64,000 nucleotides of DNA from Muscardinus avellanarius (Eukaryota; Chordata; Mammalia; Rodentia; Gliridae), in the NCBI GenBank assembly GCA_963383645.1, contig OY726578.1:19008092-19072091 (forward strand), written 5' to 3'. Positions 33,262 through 43,369 of the stretch are shown one piece after another. Position 1 is the stretch's first letter. Every line of letters starts with the position of its first letter. The notes beneath the pieces are model-generated. The model had not been told where the DNA came from. It saw only the letters and a program-made list of their open reading frames with translations, and ran no database searches. The position numbers and the translations under genes are program-made.

Positions 33262-33448
33262 ATGTGGTACTGGGGTTCCTGGAAACCCTTCTACTTCCGG
33301 GCTACACTCCCAGACCTATTTTATCCTTTTTTTTTTTTTTTTGAAACAGGGTCTCTTAAGCCAGCGCGGCTGGCTTCGAACCTGCTCAATCCTCCTGCCT
33401 CTGCCTCCCAAGCTCAGGGATTACAATCATGCGCCACCACGCTCGGCT
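33262..33448 (-). mobile_element. young B1-dID SINE
   Basis: Short-subfamily dimer with a T16 linker (about 33328-33342) and CACCACGCTCGGCTC end. Confidence 0.92.
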
Positions 33449-33527
33449 CAGTTGATATTTTTAAAGCTCTGTTTAGAAAATTTCTCAGAAGTGGAATTGT
33501 ATACTCCCTCTCAAGAATACTTACGCC

Positions 33528-33666
33528 AGGCATTGTACTGCACACCTGTAATCCCAGTATTTGGGAGGCTGAGGCAGAAGGATTACAGGTTTGAGGCCAG
33601 CCTTAGCAACTCAATGAGGCTCTCTACAACTTAGTGAAACCCTGTTTCAAAATTTAAAAATAAAAT
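33528..33666 (+). mobile_element. B1-dID SINE, left half of a split copy
   Basis: The B1 monomer runs to the linker TTTAAAAATAAAAT and stops there. Its ID half resumes at about 36477, beyond the 2.8-kb L1 insertion. Confidence 0.9.
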
Positions 33667-34464
33667 ACGGAGACTTTGGGGAAGATGGCGACCGAGAAAA
33701 GCGGGGCTTAAGAGCCCCGCTAACAACCAATCTCCATTACCACAAAATCAGCACCTTTCATAGCCAGAAAACACCATCACCAGAGAAACAAAAAAATCAC
33801 CAGGCTCCAGAGAGAAAGCGGACTGAGAACAGAGCTCAGAGCCACAGAGGAGATACACCGGCCTCATGCCCGAGGATGCGGCAGCAGCACCATACTGCCA
33901 GCAGCAGCGGCAAGTTCACCGGACGGCTACAGCAAGCCGAGGTGAGCCGCTGCGGAACAGCCAGGCGGAATTTTTTGGAGCAGGGAGCATCTATAACTCC
34001 CAGTGGCTGAGCTCAGCACACACTGCAGGGACTCAGAGTGGAACTCAAAACCAGAGAAGAAATAAGCCAGCCTCACGGCCGAGGGCGTAGCAGTGGCGCC
34101 ATATTGCCACTGGCGGCGGCAGCAGCGAATTCACCGAGTCCAGTACAGCTACATCTGCGTACTCAAGAACAGTGAGTCAAATTGCGGGCCTCAGAGGAGA
34201 AATCCCAGTACTGTACTCCCTGGGACTTGACCCAGTGGGGGAGTGGCGGTGGCAGAGATATCACACCATAGGAGAACGTGCAACCTGGCACCCCCCATAG
34301 TCTAAAGCAGCCTCCATCGACTCCCTGGGTCAGAGACTCTGTGATACAACCCAGAAAAGGAGTAGTGGGCTCTGAGATACTACAGACTCGAGATCCAGAG
34401 CACCTTAAGTGAAGTCATAGTGACCCAAGGGAACAACCCAGAGAAGGCACAAACTTCCGAAATC
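33667..34464 (+). promoter_or_regulatory. L1 5' UTR / internal promoter region
   Basis: It starts a few bases before GGGGAAGATGGCGACCGAG, the expected position of the L1 YY1 site. The region is GC-rich and holds two diverged copies of a roughly 209-bp unit: GCCTCATGCCCGAGG near 33861 and GCCTCACGGCCGAGG near 34070, each followed by a CAGCAG/GGCGGC-rich stretch and TTCACCG. Mouse and rat L1s carry about 200-bp promoter monomers; whether these are homologous is not shown. Confidence 0.75.
33682..33689 (+). promoter_or_regulatory. YY1-type site at the L1 5' end
   Basis: AAGATGGC matches the YY1 core and lies about 16 bases inside the element. In human L1 a YY1 site at this place directs accurate transcription start. 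Confidence 0.7.
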
Positions 34465-35382
34465 ATGGGAAAGAGGAATAACACTGGAGCAATGAATTCC
34501 CACAACCCCACAACATCAGAACCCGATAAAACAGAAAATCAAAGATTTCTAGAAGATCAAATCAGGAAAATAACTGTAGAAATAATAGAGGTGCTTCGAA
34601 AAGAACTCAGAGACAGCCAAAAAGAGATAAAGGATGCAATTAATGAAGTAAAGGCCTCAATTCAAAGCACAAACAACCGATTAGACCACATGGAGAATAG
34701 AATCTCACTCTTAGAAGATGATCATTCCAAAAATGAACGCATAGTTTCTAATCTAGAAAAAAATATCTGACAGCAGGAATCTGACATTGAAGAAATATGG
34801 GCCCATTTTAAGAGAGCTAACCTAAGAATAATTGGAATAGAGGAGGGAAAAGAAAGTGAAACCAAAGGGATCAACAATCTCTTCAAGGAAGTAATAGCAG
34901 AAAATTTTCCAAACATAGAGCAAGAGGTTGATACACAGATCCAGGAAACTTATAGAACTCCCTTTAGACAGGATCGGAGAAGAGGATCCCCACGCCACAT
35001 AATTGTCAAAATGACCAATGTGGAAGCCAAGCAGAGAATCTTAAAGGCAACAAAAACAAAGGGCCAACTGACATTCAGAGGCAAACCAATTAGAATCACT
35101 CCAGACTTCCCAAACCAAGTCATGAGAGCCAGAAGGGCTTGGAGTAACATATTCCAAACTCTGAAAGAAAACAACTTCCAGCCAAAAATTTCCTACCCAG
35201 CCATACTTTCTATCAAATTAGATGGAAAAATAAGAAGCTTCCATGACAAACAGAAACTGAAGGAATTTATGTCTTCAAAACCAGCGCTAGAGAAAATACT
35301 CAAAGAGATTAACTACAAAGAAGAAATAGGTAACACACACCAGAACCAGAGAAACAAGATTTTCCATCCAACAGACAACTAA
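34465..35382 (+). pseudogene. L1 ORF1 (ORF1p), one in-frame stop
   Basis: ORF1p is the L1 RNA-binding chaperone that trimerises and coats L1 RNA in the cytoplasmic RNP. The first ATG gives MGKRNN, the typical start; an upstream GTG at 34420 is in frame but less likely. The frame is 306 codons including its terminal TAA, with a TGA at codon 102 (34768-34770) as the only internal break. Residues about 28-100 are charged heptad-like sequence (coiled coil). RRM-like sequence starts near residue 118 (LRIIGIEEG), and the C-terminal domain runs from about 178 (HIIVKMTNVEAK) to the end. The length is close to, but shorter than, primate ORF1p (338 aa). No ORF2 follows. The conservation of the frame points to a relatively young copy. 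Confidence 0.88.
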
Positions 35383-36284
35383 GATTGGTTATCTGTGGAG
35401 ATTCATTATTTATGTTAGTCTTTTACCTATCTCTAAATGGTATTGTTTGCCTTTATTGTTGGTAATTTTTAGGATTTCTAGTTGGAATATTAATATACCT
35501 TCAGATATAGCATTTGGAAATATTTTATCCAATTCTATTAGTAACTTTTAACTCTGTTTACATTGTCTTTGGATATACAATATTTTTTATTTTTTAGGGA
35601 GTTTGTATACTCTTCTGTTGCCTGTGCTATTGAAATCATATCCAAGAAATCACTGCCAATTTCAATGTTGTGAGGTTTTATGACCCAGATTTTCTCCTAA
35701 AAGTTTATAGTCTTAAGATTTATATTTAGGTCTTTTATCTATTTTGAGTTAATACTTGTATATGGGATTAGGTAAGGGTCCAATTTTATTCTTTTCCATG
35801 TAATTATTATTTTTCAACAATATTTAGTTAAAAGATTATTATTTCCACCACCAAATGTTCGTGGAAACCTTGTCAAAAATAACTTGACAATATAGGGAAG
35901 AATTTAGCTCTAGGCTTGTACTTAACTCCAATGGTTTATATATCTGCCTTTAGAACAGTACTACACTGTTTCAATTATTGTAGCTTTATATGGTTTGAAA
36001 TCAGAAAATATATATCTTCTAGCTTTGTTCTTTTTCAAGATCGTTTTGGGTATCTAGAATCCATATTCCATATTAGGATAGATTTTTTTCTGAAAAATAA
36101 ATATATAAATATATGATAGTTTCACCTAAAAATAGAAAAAAATATTCTCTGGTAAGAAAGAAAGCAAAAAGAAATATTGAAATGTTATCTTTAAGTCATC
36201 AAAAGCTTGGTATCAGACAAATGAAACTGTTATGTGAGATTATCATTTTTAATTTTGGATAAATTGCTATAATACTAGATATCA
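35383..36284 (-). mobile_element. antisense old-L1 segment inside the L1 chimera
   Basis: From about 35600 to 36110 the minus strand resembles the C-terminal part of ORF2 of an old L1M-type element (minus-sense TGATTTCTTGGATATGATTT; plus-sense GTACTACACTGTTTCAATTA). It has many stops. Its low-coordinate edge has no poly(T), so it is not an ordinary later L1 insertion. 35383-35600 and 36116-36284 are AT-rich and not clearly assigned. Confidence 0.65.
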
Positions 36285-36466
36285 ACCACTAAGCCAAGCA
36301 TGGGAAGGAGGGGTGGGGAGAGAATGGGGTGGGGATCGGGTGGGGGCTGACTGGGCGATGTGTGCATGTATGTCTACAAAAGTTTGTATCCCACTATGAT
36401 GCATGAATACAGTGCACCAATAAAAATAAATAAATAAATAAATAAGATAAAAATAAAAATAAAAAT
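36285..36466 (+). mobile_element. 3' end of the local L1 family
   Basis: A G-rich tract (GGGGTGGGGAGAGAATGGGG) is followed by ATGAATACAGTGCACCAATA, AATAAA and (AAAT)n. The block is homologous to minus-strand 50033-50180. Confidence 0.85.
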
Positions 36467-36476
36467 AAAATAAAAT

Positions 36477-36530
36477 GGATCTGGGGTGTAGTTTGGAGGT
36501 AGAATGCCCCTGGATTCAATCTCCAGTACC
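36477..36530 (+). mobile_element. B1-dID SINE, right (ID) half of the split copy
   Basis: GGATCTGGGGTGTAGTTTGG to CTCCAGTACCATA completes the dimer begun at 33528. Confidence 0.9.
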
Positions 36531-36574
36531 ATACACACACGCACACACACACAACACACACACACACACACACA
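36531..36574. repeat. (CA)n microsatellite at SINE tail
   Basis: About 20 CA units with minor interruptions directly after the ID monomer. Confidence 0.94.
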
Positions 36575-37812
36575 ATTAAAATGTTCATCTAACACTTTGT
36601 CTTTAGATTTCCATTCTCTGAAATTTCTGTACAAATGTTTTATATTTTTCTCCAGTGATGTGTTTTTCAGTAGAGTAAACAATAGCAAGCGGCATGGGTG
36701 AGGCTGGCCTCTCTTTAACAGAAAGGGTGTGTGTTCTTTGGGCATCTAATTCCCACATTATGCTGTTCTTTTTTGGCCGACTACGGTTGGTAGTTAACCA
36801 GTCAACATGTTTCTGAAAGCATAGAACTGGTAATTCCCCATAGAAAAAGGCCGCGCGGGGCTGGGCTTGCAGGTGAGCTGGCTAACCGTCAACCCGTTCC
36901 CGTAGTCAGGTTCTGCCGGGATGGTGCCCTTTGCACACAAGCCCGAGCCTTTCCCCGGGTCCATCCTCATCTTCAAAAGACTCAGCGGCGCCAACAGAGA
37001 TGCACCCGACAGGGCGAAATGAGAAAAGACGACAGAGCATCTCACTGGGCGCGTGGACGGCGTCTCTCTGGTTTCAGCTGTTTCATTTAGATGAGCGCTT
37101 CGCTTCGGGAAGACGAGACACTGTTGCCTGTGTGGGTAAACCGTGGCCGTCTCGTGGCCCCCGCTCTGGTTTTGTAGCTGTATCTGCCATCTTCCCCCTC
37201 CCCCGCCTTCATTTGCAGCCTTTCTCAAGCCAGCACATTTCAGCAGCTGGAACAGAGAGCCGCAGGTGTGGCAGGTGGAGAGGGGACCCGAGACGTGGCC
37301 AGCTCACGCCCACAGGAGGTGCTGCGCCCGCTCTTGCCGGGGAGTTACGGCCGGTCTCCCTGTAGCTGGAGCTCCTCCTGGGCAGTGGGGAAAGAGCATT
37401 GAAAACCTGCCGCAGCCGCTCTGTCGAATGGCGTGGAACATGAGATAGAAACGAAAGGACCCTGCAGTGGCCAGGCCGTTCTGGGGGGACGGCGAATGCC
37501 TGTCATCACGGAGCCGCCGCTGGGCTCACCATGGCGCCGACTCATCGCGCGGCCGTTGGAGTGTGTCGGCACTGTATGTAATATGACCAACTTCAACATC
37601 TAAAACTGTTTTCTGAACGGAGAGTGTCTTGTAGCTAGTTGGTGTGGCTAGCCACGAGTTATCTTGGGGATCTAGAATGAACGTCCATAGTCCTACTATG
37701 TGTTTTGCTGTCAATCACATGGAATCAGGATATTGAGAGAGTGTGTGTGTTTCTAATTCAGAGTGTCAAAAAATGGATAGTAGATAGGGAGATGCAGCTG
37801 CTCCATTTCCTA
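36575..37812. other. 1.2-kb unique block
   Basis: No repeats recognised. CpG content is raised at 36850-37560, with frames of 84-144 codons on both strands that I do not recognise. Confidence 0.45.
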
Positions 37813-37817
37813 GCCCT

Positions 37818-37825
<8 letters not shown>

Positions 37826-37873
<48 letters not shown>

Positions 37874-38070
37874 CTGGGGGTGGAACCCAGGGGCTTTTCT
37901 ACCTCTGGGCTGTACTCCCAGACCTATTTTATACTTTATTTGGAAACAGGGTCTCACTAGGTTGCTGAGAGCCTCACTAAGTACCTGAGGCTGGCTTCGA
38001 ACCCGTGCGATCCTCCTGTCTCAGCCTCCCAAGCGCGGGGATTACAAGCGCGCGCCACCACGTCCGGCTC
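37826..38070 (-). mobile_element. young B1-dID SINE with (TA)n tail and duplication
   Basis: GCCCTTCTGATAT (37813-37825) and GCCCTTCTAATAT (38071-38083) flank it. The tail is about 25 TA units. CpGs are intact (AGCGCGGGG, AGCGCGCGCC). Confidence 0.95.
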
Positions 38071-38083
38071 GCCCTTCTAATAT

Positions 38084-38643
38084 TTTAAACATACATTTTC
38101 TTATGTTTTCATGTCATTGCTAATGATGAATATTATCAAAGTATACATTAGATTGTGAAACGTGGCTTGGAAGGTTTAAACCAATTGTGAACATCGCAGA
38201 TTAATTACTGTTCACATCACTGATAGTAACTACTATGACTCTTACTACTACTATTAACTTGCGAATCACTTGCCACTTTAGTAATTTGCGTGCAGTCTGT
38301 CTTCATTTCTCCCAATACCATAAGAGTCATTTCTGTAGCAGTCTCTCCAGGCCTGCTGTAGGCAGGTGGTAAACATCTTAGGTTTTCAGGCCCTCAGGTC
38401 ACAGGAAATCAACGCGTCATGGTGGCAGGAAGGCAGCCGCAGGATAAAAGATAAGTGGGTGTGGTGCGCTCCACTGGCACTCCTTGCACAGCAGTAGGTG
38501 CTGCTGCGTGGGATCTGGCTAACCTCTGCTCTAAACCAGTAGTGCCCAGGCCAAGGCACCTTTGACAGTTCTCATCTGCGACTCCTGCTCCCTGACAAAG
38601 CTGGGATTTCAAACAAACTCCATACTGAATGAGTTCACGTTCC
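38084..38643. other. unique DNA, nothing recognised
   Basis: AT-rich single-copy sequence. Confidence 0.4.
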
Positions 38644-38917
38644 TTTTTTTTTTTTTTTTTTTTTAGTACTGGGGATGGAACCCAGGGCCATTCTAACTCT
38701 GAGCGACACCCCAGCCCTATTTTTTATTCTTTATTTTTAAACAGGGTCTCACTGAGCGACACCCCAGCCCTATTTTTTTTATTATTTATTTTTAAACAGG
38801 GTCTCACTGAGTTGTAAAGGGCCTCACTAAGTAGCTGAGGCTGTCCTCGAACCACAATCCTTCTGTCTCAGCCTCCCAAATGCTGGGATTACAAGCGTGA
38901 GCCACCACACCCGGCTT
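38644..38917 (-). mobile_element. young B1-dID SINE with 53-bp internal tandem duplication
   Basis: T20 tail, then a dimer in which GAGCGACACCCCAGCCCTAT through the linker to AGGGTCTCACT is repeated (starts 38701 and 38754). The second copy differs by a few bases in its T-rich part. Confidence 0.94.
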
Positions 38918-39348
38918 ACATTCCCATTTTTTAATTAGAGGCATACATGAATATCGGTCAAAACCTGTCAGAGCCATGTTTCCTAAAAGCTGTGGTCATT
39001 GAGTCTCAAGCAATCTTGTGATCTGCCGAGTCCGATCTCCTTTCAAGGGCTCAGCACCTAGGGCTGAGTTGAGAATTAGACAGGGCTGTAATTCCAGCCC
39101 TGGGCCCTGGGCCCTGGACCAGTTGGCCGCTTCTTCCTTTAGCTTCTGTAGCCTGTTACCTGCCAACTACAGCTCCATCTGGCCCTAAGCTGCGAGAACA
39201 ATCCCCTGACGTCTGCATCCAGTCATGCCCCAGCCACCATGGCCTCACAGCGCTGGGATGGACTCTGCGATTGCTTGTGCGAGTAGCCCTCAGTATTGTT
39301 GCGGGCGAGCATCTATTTAGAATTATGTGCTGACATATATAAGTGACT
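38918..39348. other. unique DNA, nothing recognised
   Basis: Single-copy; a GGGCCCTGGGCCCTGG duplication sits at about 39101-39116. Confidence 0.4.
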
Positions 39349-39575
39349 AGCCGGGCACGGTGGCGCACACCTGTAATCTCAGTACTTGGGAGGCTGAGGC
39401 AGGAGGATCGCAGGTTGGAGGATGGCCTCAGCAACTTAATGAGGCCCTCAGAAATTTAGTGAGACCCCGTTTCAAAGTGAAAAAAAAATATAGGCTGTGA
39501 CGTACAGCTCAGGGGTAGAATGGCCCGGGTTCAATCTGAGAGAGAGAGGGAGGGAGAGAGAGACACACACGCGCT
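39349..39575 (+). mobile_element. B1-dID SINE with GA-rich tail
   Basis: CCGGGCACGGTGGCGCACAC to CCGGGTTCAATC; the tail has become GAGAGAGAGGGAGGGAGAG. Confidence 0.9.
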
Positions 39576-39886
39576 CTAACCCAAGTATTCATATTGTGTT
39601 GGAGAACATACAGTTTAAATGTTCAAGAGAATACGCCTACACAATTAATAGATCAGCCTTGTGATTCTTAACACGTGTAATTGATTAATTGATTAGGTTT
39701 ATGATTTTGAGTTCGTTTTTCAACAATAGTAGATTGTTCTAGAGAAGCGAGGAATTATTATACTTGAACACGGAATTAAAAGAATTACCTGCCGAGTCTG
39801 AAAGAGTCTGATAGAGTACTTTAAGGGAAAATGGGATATATTACATTTATACATGTAAAAATCTCTTTAAAAGTAATGAGATAAGG
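39576..39886. other. unique AT-rich DNA
   Basis: Nothing recognised. Confidence 0.4.
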
Positions 39887-39887
39887 A

Positions 39888-40072
39888 GCCAGGCGCAGTG
39901 GCACGTTCCTGTAATCCTAGTACTTAAAAGGCTGAGATGGGAGGATCACAGGTTTGAGGCCAGCCTCAGCACAGAGCAAGATTCTGTTTCAAAATAAAAA
40001 AATAAAAAGGGCTGCGGCTGTAGCTCAGAGGTGGAGCACCCTTGAGTTCAATACCTGGTACAATAACTTTTT
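39888..40072 (+). mobile_element. B1-dID SINE, older
   Basis: GCCAGGCGCAGTGGCACGTT to CAATACCTGGTAC. Flanks TTTAAAAGTAATGAGATAAG and TTTAAGTGATGATATAAAG look like a decayed duplication. Confidence 0.88.
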
Positions 40073-41124
40073 TTCTTTAAGTGATGATATAAAGAGAATA
40101 ATAAGAAAACAAAATTTAAAATATTAAGAGAAAAGCAGAGCTTTGAAGTGTGACAAGTGGAGAAATGAAGCAGAGAACGGCAGCGTAGCCTTTTCTAGTA
40201 GGATGGACCTGAGTCGGTCCTGGTCCTCTAGGGCATTAAGGAGGAGGCCGCCACCTGAGGGCCGCGGGGCTGATGGGATTCCCGGCCCAGCAAGGGAACA
40301 TGACGTCTCTGTCTGATCGCACAGTTAACAGTTTCCTTCTGAAACACTGAAAACGGCCGTGAATCTCCGACCGTCTTCTAAGGAGCGTAGTTCGCCACTC
40401 CCTGCCATTAGACGCCTCTCTTTCCTGTGTAGAATTAATTTCTTGGTTGGGTGTTAATTGAAATTTTATTCTCAAGTAGCTGAGCCCTCATTTTAATCAC
40501 AACAAGAGTAGTGGAAGCCCCGCGCGGCTGGGAGGAGGACAGCCCTGTGGTCTCCGCAGACAGCTCAGCGAGGGGCTGCTCTCAGGCCCGACCTCTGACG
40601 TAATGTCTCAGAGCCGCGTTTTCAATAAAATAGATAAAGAATTTTTATTAAGTTTCACGGGCCGGAAACACATCCATCCTCCTCTTGCTGGATGTCGCGT
40701 TTGCCGTTACGGGCCAGCGCATCTCAGGGAGCGCGTGGGACACCGGGCAGGCGCCCTGCCTGGGACAGCAGCGAGGCTGCCGGCGGCCTGGGCTCGGCAC
40801 CCAGCACATCCCAGGCCCGGTGGAGGGCGGCCCTCTGCCCTGTGCCTGGGAAACTCATCAGATCCTGAGCGATGGCAAGACATTATCTCACTCGGCCCTC
40901 TGACTCTGCGCAGGGTGCCACGTGATCTCTGCGCAGGAGAATGTCTCCATGTACTGCTCGTATAATTAAAAATTAATTGTAAAGAGTTTTTAAAAATGGC
41001 CTGTGGGAGACTTTGTGCTCCCCGTTCGTTCCTCAGCTCTGCCGGCTGCACTGGCCTGAGAGGCGATGCTGACGGCGGCCTTAGCGCTCCGAGCAGCCAG
41101 CGTCTGCTTGCGGGTTTTTCTCTG
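40073..41124. other. 1-kb unique block
   Basis: AT-rich TTAATT-bearing stretches (40427-40475, 40619-40655, 40960-40990) alternate with a CpG-rich stretch at 40690-40860. No repeats recognised. Confidence 0.45.
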
Positions 41125-41290
41125 TTCACTTATTTAATCCTCAGAGCCGCCCGGGGGGGGGGGGGGGCGCCATTCTCCTTCTCATTTTGCAAATGAGAAA
41201 GCTCGGGGTCACAGCCCCCGAGGAGCAGAGCTGGGATTTGAACCCCAGCTTGTCTCCCCCGCCCCCACCCCGGAGCCGGCTTCCGACCTC
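41125..41290 (-). mobile_element. MIR element with poly-G run
   Basis: TTATTTAATCCTCAGAGCCG, TTTTGCAAATGAGAAAGC and GAGCTGGGATTTGAACCC follow the reverse MIR consensus. A G14 run lies at 41154-41167. Confidence 0.82.
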
Positions 41291-41526
41291 CGTGTTCTTC
41301 TGTCTTTCCCAGTTAGGCGCGTGGTTTATCTTCGTATTGTGCTTTTCCTCAGGGGATACATTATTGGGATGTATAAAGAATTAGAGAACACAGCGTGAGC
41401 AGAAGGATTAGGAGGATTAAGGGGCTCACATCGTCCCTCTGAGTCGCACCTGTGACGAGTTGGCACGCGCAGGACCACGGGCAAGGAAGCATCCACTCCT
41501 TGGTACAGCTGATGGAAAAGCAGGCA

Positions 41527-41698
41527 GCCGGCGGCCGGGCGGCTGAGATGGGAGGACTGAAGGTTCAAGACCAGCCTCGGCCGTGTAGTGAGGCCCTCAG
41601 CAAACGGGAACACCTGCCTCTGAAACTGAAAAGGCTCGGGGTACACATCGCTCAGAGGCAGAATGCCCCGGTGTCCGTCCCAGTGCCACACACACACT
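41527..41698 (+). mobile_element. old, degraded B1-dID SINE
   Basis: GGCTGAGATGGGAGGACTGA, CAGCCTCGGCCGTGTAGTGA and AGGCAGAATGCCCCGGTGTC mark the order of the dimer. Confidence 0.75.
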
Positions 41699-42688
41699 AA
41701 ATAAACAAAAGCAAGAGTGTGCCCTCATGCATTCCCCCTTTGCTAAGCACCCCATACCTCCTTCGGCTGTAGTCTGTTCTGACTATGTGGAAACTGGAGA
41801 AGCAGGAGGGCAACCTGCAGGAGAACTCTTCCTTGAGAGGCGAGGATGGCCCTTTACTGTGGGCCCGTACAATAGCCTCGAGGTTTGGAAGGTGCTTGGG
41901 ACAGGTCCTCTGTCCCGCTAAGTAAGCCCCAACCAGAGCCAGCTTGTATGGCTTTGGTGAGCGTATACTGTGAAGAGCTTTGACCCACAGCGGGTCCTCT
42001 TCCAAATCCTTTCCCTTTTTTACTACTACCGGACTAAAAAAACCCAATTGCCTGCGTATGTGGGTGGCTCTGCAGTTGGGCGTTTTCCCGTTGTTTTTGT
42101 GGCTGGCGGTGTTGTGGACTGCTTTGCCTTTTAACTTCTGATGCCCTCCTGAATGGAGGAGCACTGCAGAAATGAGCCTCGTTTTCCCTAAGAAAGTTGT
42201 GGAAATTCAGACGGATGCAGCCCCTGCCAGGCCTCTGTTCCCAGGCTGGCGGCAGCGCGAGCTGTCAGGGAGATGGATGGGGCTCTGAGGTTCCCGGAGT
42301 TCTCGGCCATGTGTGGGCACCACATGTGGCGTGTTCAGTGAGTACAAACACAAGCGCACACGCTGCTCCCATTAGGGGCTCTGCAGACCCCCTGCCCCAG
42401 CCCCACTGCAGAGCCGAGGGGTCGTTTATCACCGGCCACTCAGGGTACGGACTGCGCCTCCGCCCTGGTACGGGTCAGCGGCGAGCAGGTGACTTGGTTC
42501 TTTGCCACTGCTATCATCCGGTGATGCTGCTTCTTACAAATGTATTTGTAAAGAAAGAAGAAACGGTTTGCCAGCTGCTTCTAGAAGGGACTTACTTGTT
42601 TTTAAAAAATCAATTCTGACCATGTGTCTACCTTACGTAATACCTTTAATGACTCATGTTGGTTCAGAGACTTCAACAATGAAAACTA
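41699..42688. other. 1-kb unique block with a 155-codon minus frame
   Basis: A minus-strand frame at 41697-42164 has no domain I recognise and reads into the SINE tail. I do not call it a gene. Confidence 0.4.
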
Positions 42689-42852
42689 GCCAAGCGGGGT
42701 GGCGCACACCTGTAATCCCAGTACTTTGGAGGCTGAGACAGGAGGATCACAGGTTTGAGGCCAGCCTCGGAAATTTAGCGAGTCTCTGTTTCAAAAATAA
42801 AAAAAATTAAAAGGGCTGGGGATGTAGCTTGGAGTTCAATCCCCAGTACATA
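42689..42852 (+). mobile_element. B1-dID SINE, shortened right monomer
   Basis: AGCCAAGCGGGGTGGCGCAC to TTCAATCCCCAGTACATATA. Confidence 0.88.
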
Positions 42853-42854
42853 TA

Positions 42855-42920
42855 AGAAGGGGGAGGAGGAGGAAGAGGAAAAGGAGGAGGAGGAAGAGGA
42901 GGAGGAAGGAAGAAGGAAGG
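42855..42920. repeat. (GGA/GAA)n microsatellite at SINE tail
   Basis: About 65 bp of purine, mainly GGAGGA and GGAAGA. Confidence 0.94.
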
Positions 42921-43369
42921 TTGGGTACTCCCTCTCGGTAGCCTCGCCCCCCGTGGACTCTAGAAAGCTAGGTTGCTGTTAGTTCCCCACACGTCATACA
43001 TCATACAAGTTTTGGCCTCCCCTTGACCTCTCTGTTCCTCTTGTTGACGAGGGCTTTGTCCGCCTTCTCTGTCAAGGTAAAGTGTTCTCATTTTATAAGA
43101 TTTCACTCAGGCAGTTTGTATCACCCACCTCCACCCCAGAGCCCCCCAATTCCTTGGGGAACTCCGGTGGGCCTGGTGTGTTCAGAGAAAGGGGCGGTGT
43201 CACCTGTGGTAGGTTCCCCACTGATCCGAGGCAGTCTGTTTCCACCTGTCTCATGTCTCACACGGCCTGCAGGCTGCACTGCGCCTGCTTTCTCATCCAC
43301 ACTCTGGCGCCCAGCCCTGTGCCCCAGCAACACATTGGCAGCCGCTAGTGACTTGGGGCCAGAGCAGAG
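42921..43369. other. unique DNA before the CpG island
   Basis: Pyrimidine-rich, no repeat recognised. Confidence 0.4.

Larger units (their letters stand above)
33667..36466 (+). mobile_element. L1 with full 5' end and ORF1 but no ORF2, nested in a SINE
   Basis: The order is L1 5' UTR (33667-34464), ORF1 (34465-35382), about 0.9 kb partly derived from an older L1 in antisense, then the L1 3' end (about 36285-36466) with AATAAA and an A-rich tail. AAAATAAAAT occurs at both borders as the probable target duplication in the host SINE linker. A full-length L1 is about 6-7 kb, so this is a half-L1 layout. HAL1 elements are a known ORF1-only L1 class, but they are old, whereas this ORF1 is nearly open. 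The middle block excludes a simple deletion. Confidence 0.85.

Noticed and set aside
33667..36466. Twin-priming 5' inversion of an ordinary L1
   Set aside because: Twin priming inverts the 5' end. Here the 5' UTR and ORF1 are in the same orientation as the 3' end and only the middle is reversed.
37826..37872. Replication-origin-like TA run
   Set aside because: It is the expanded tail of a SINE with a clear target duplication.
41697..42164. 155-codon minus-strand frame
   Set aside because: No domain, no recognisable family, and it starts and ends in SINE-adjacent DNA. I considered a processed pseudogene but could not name a parent or find a poly(A) tail.
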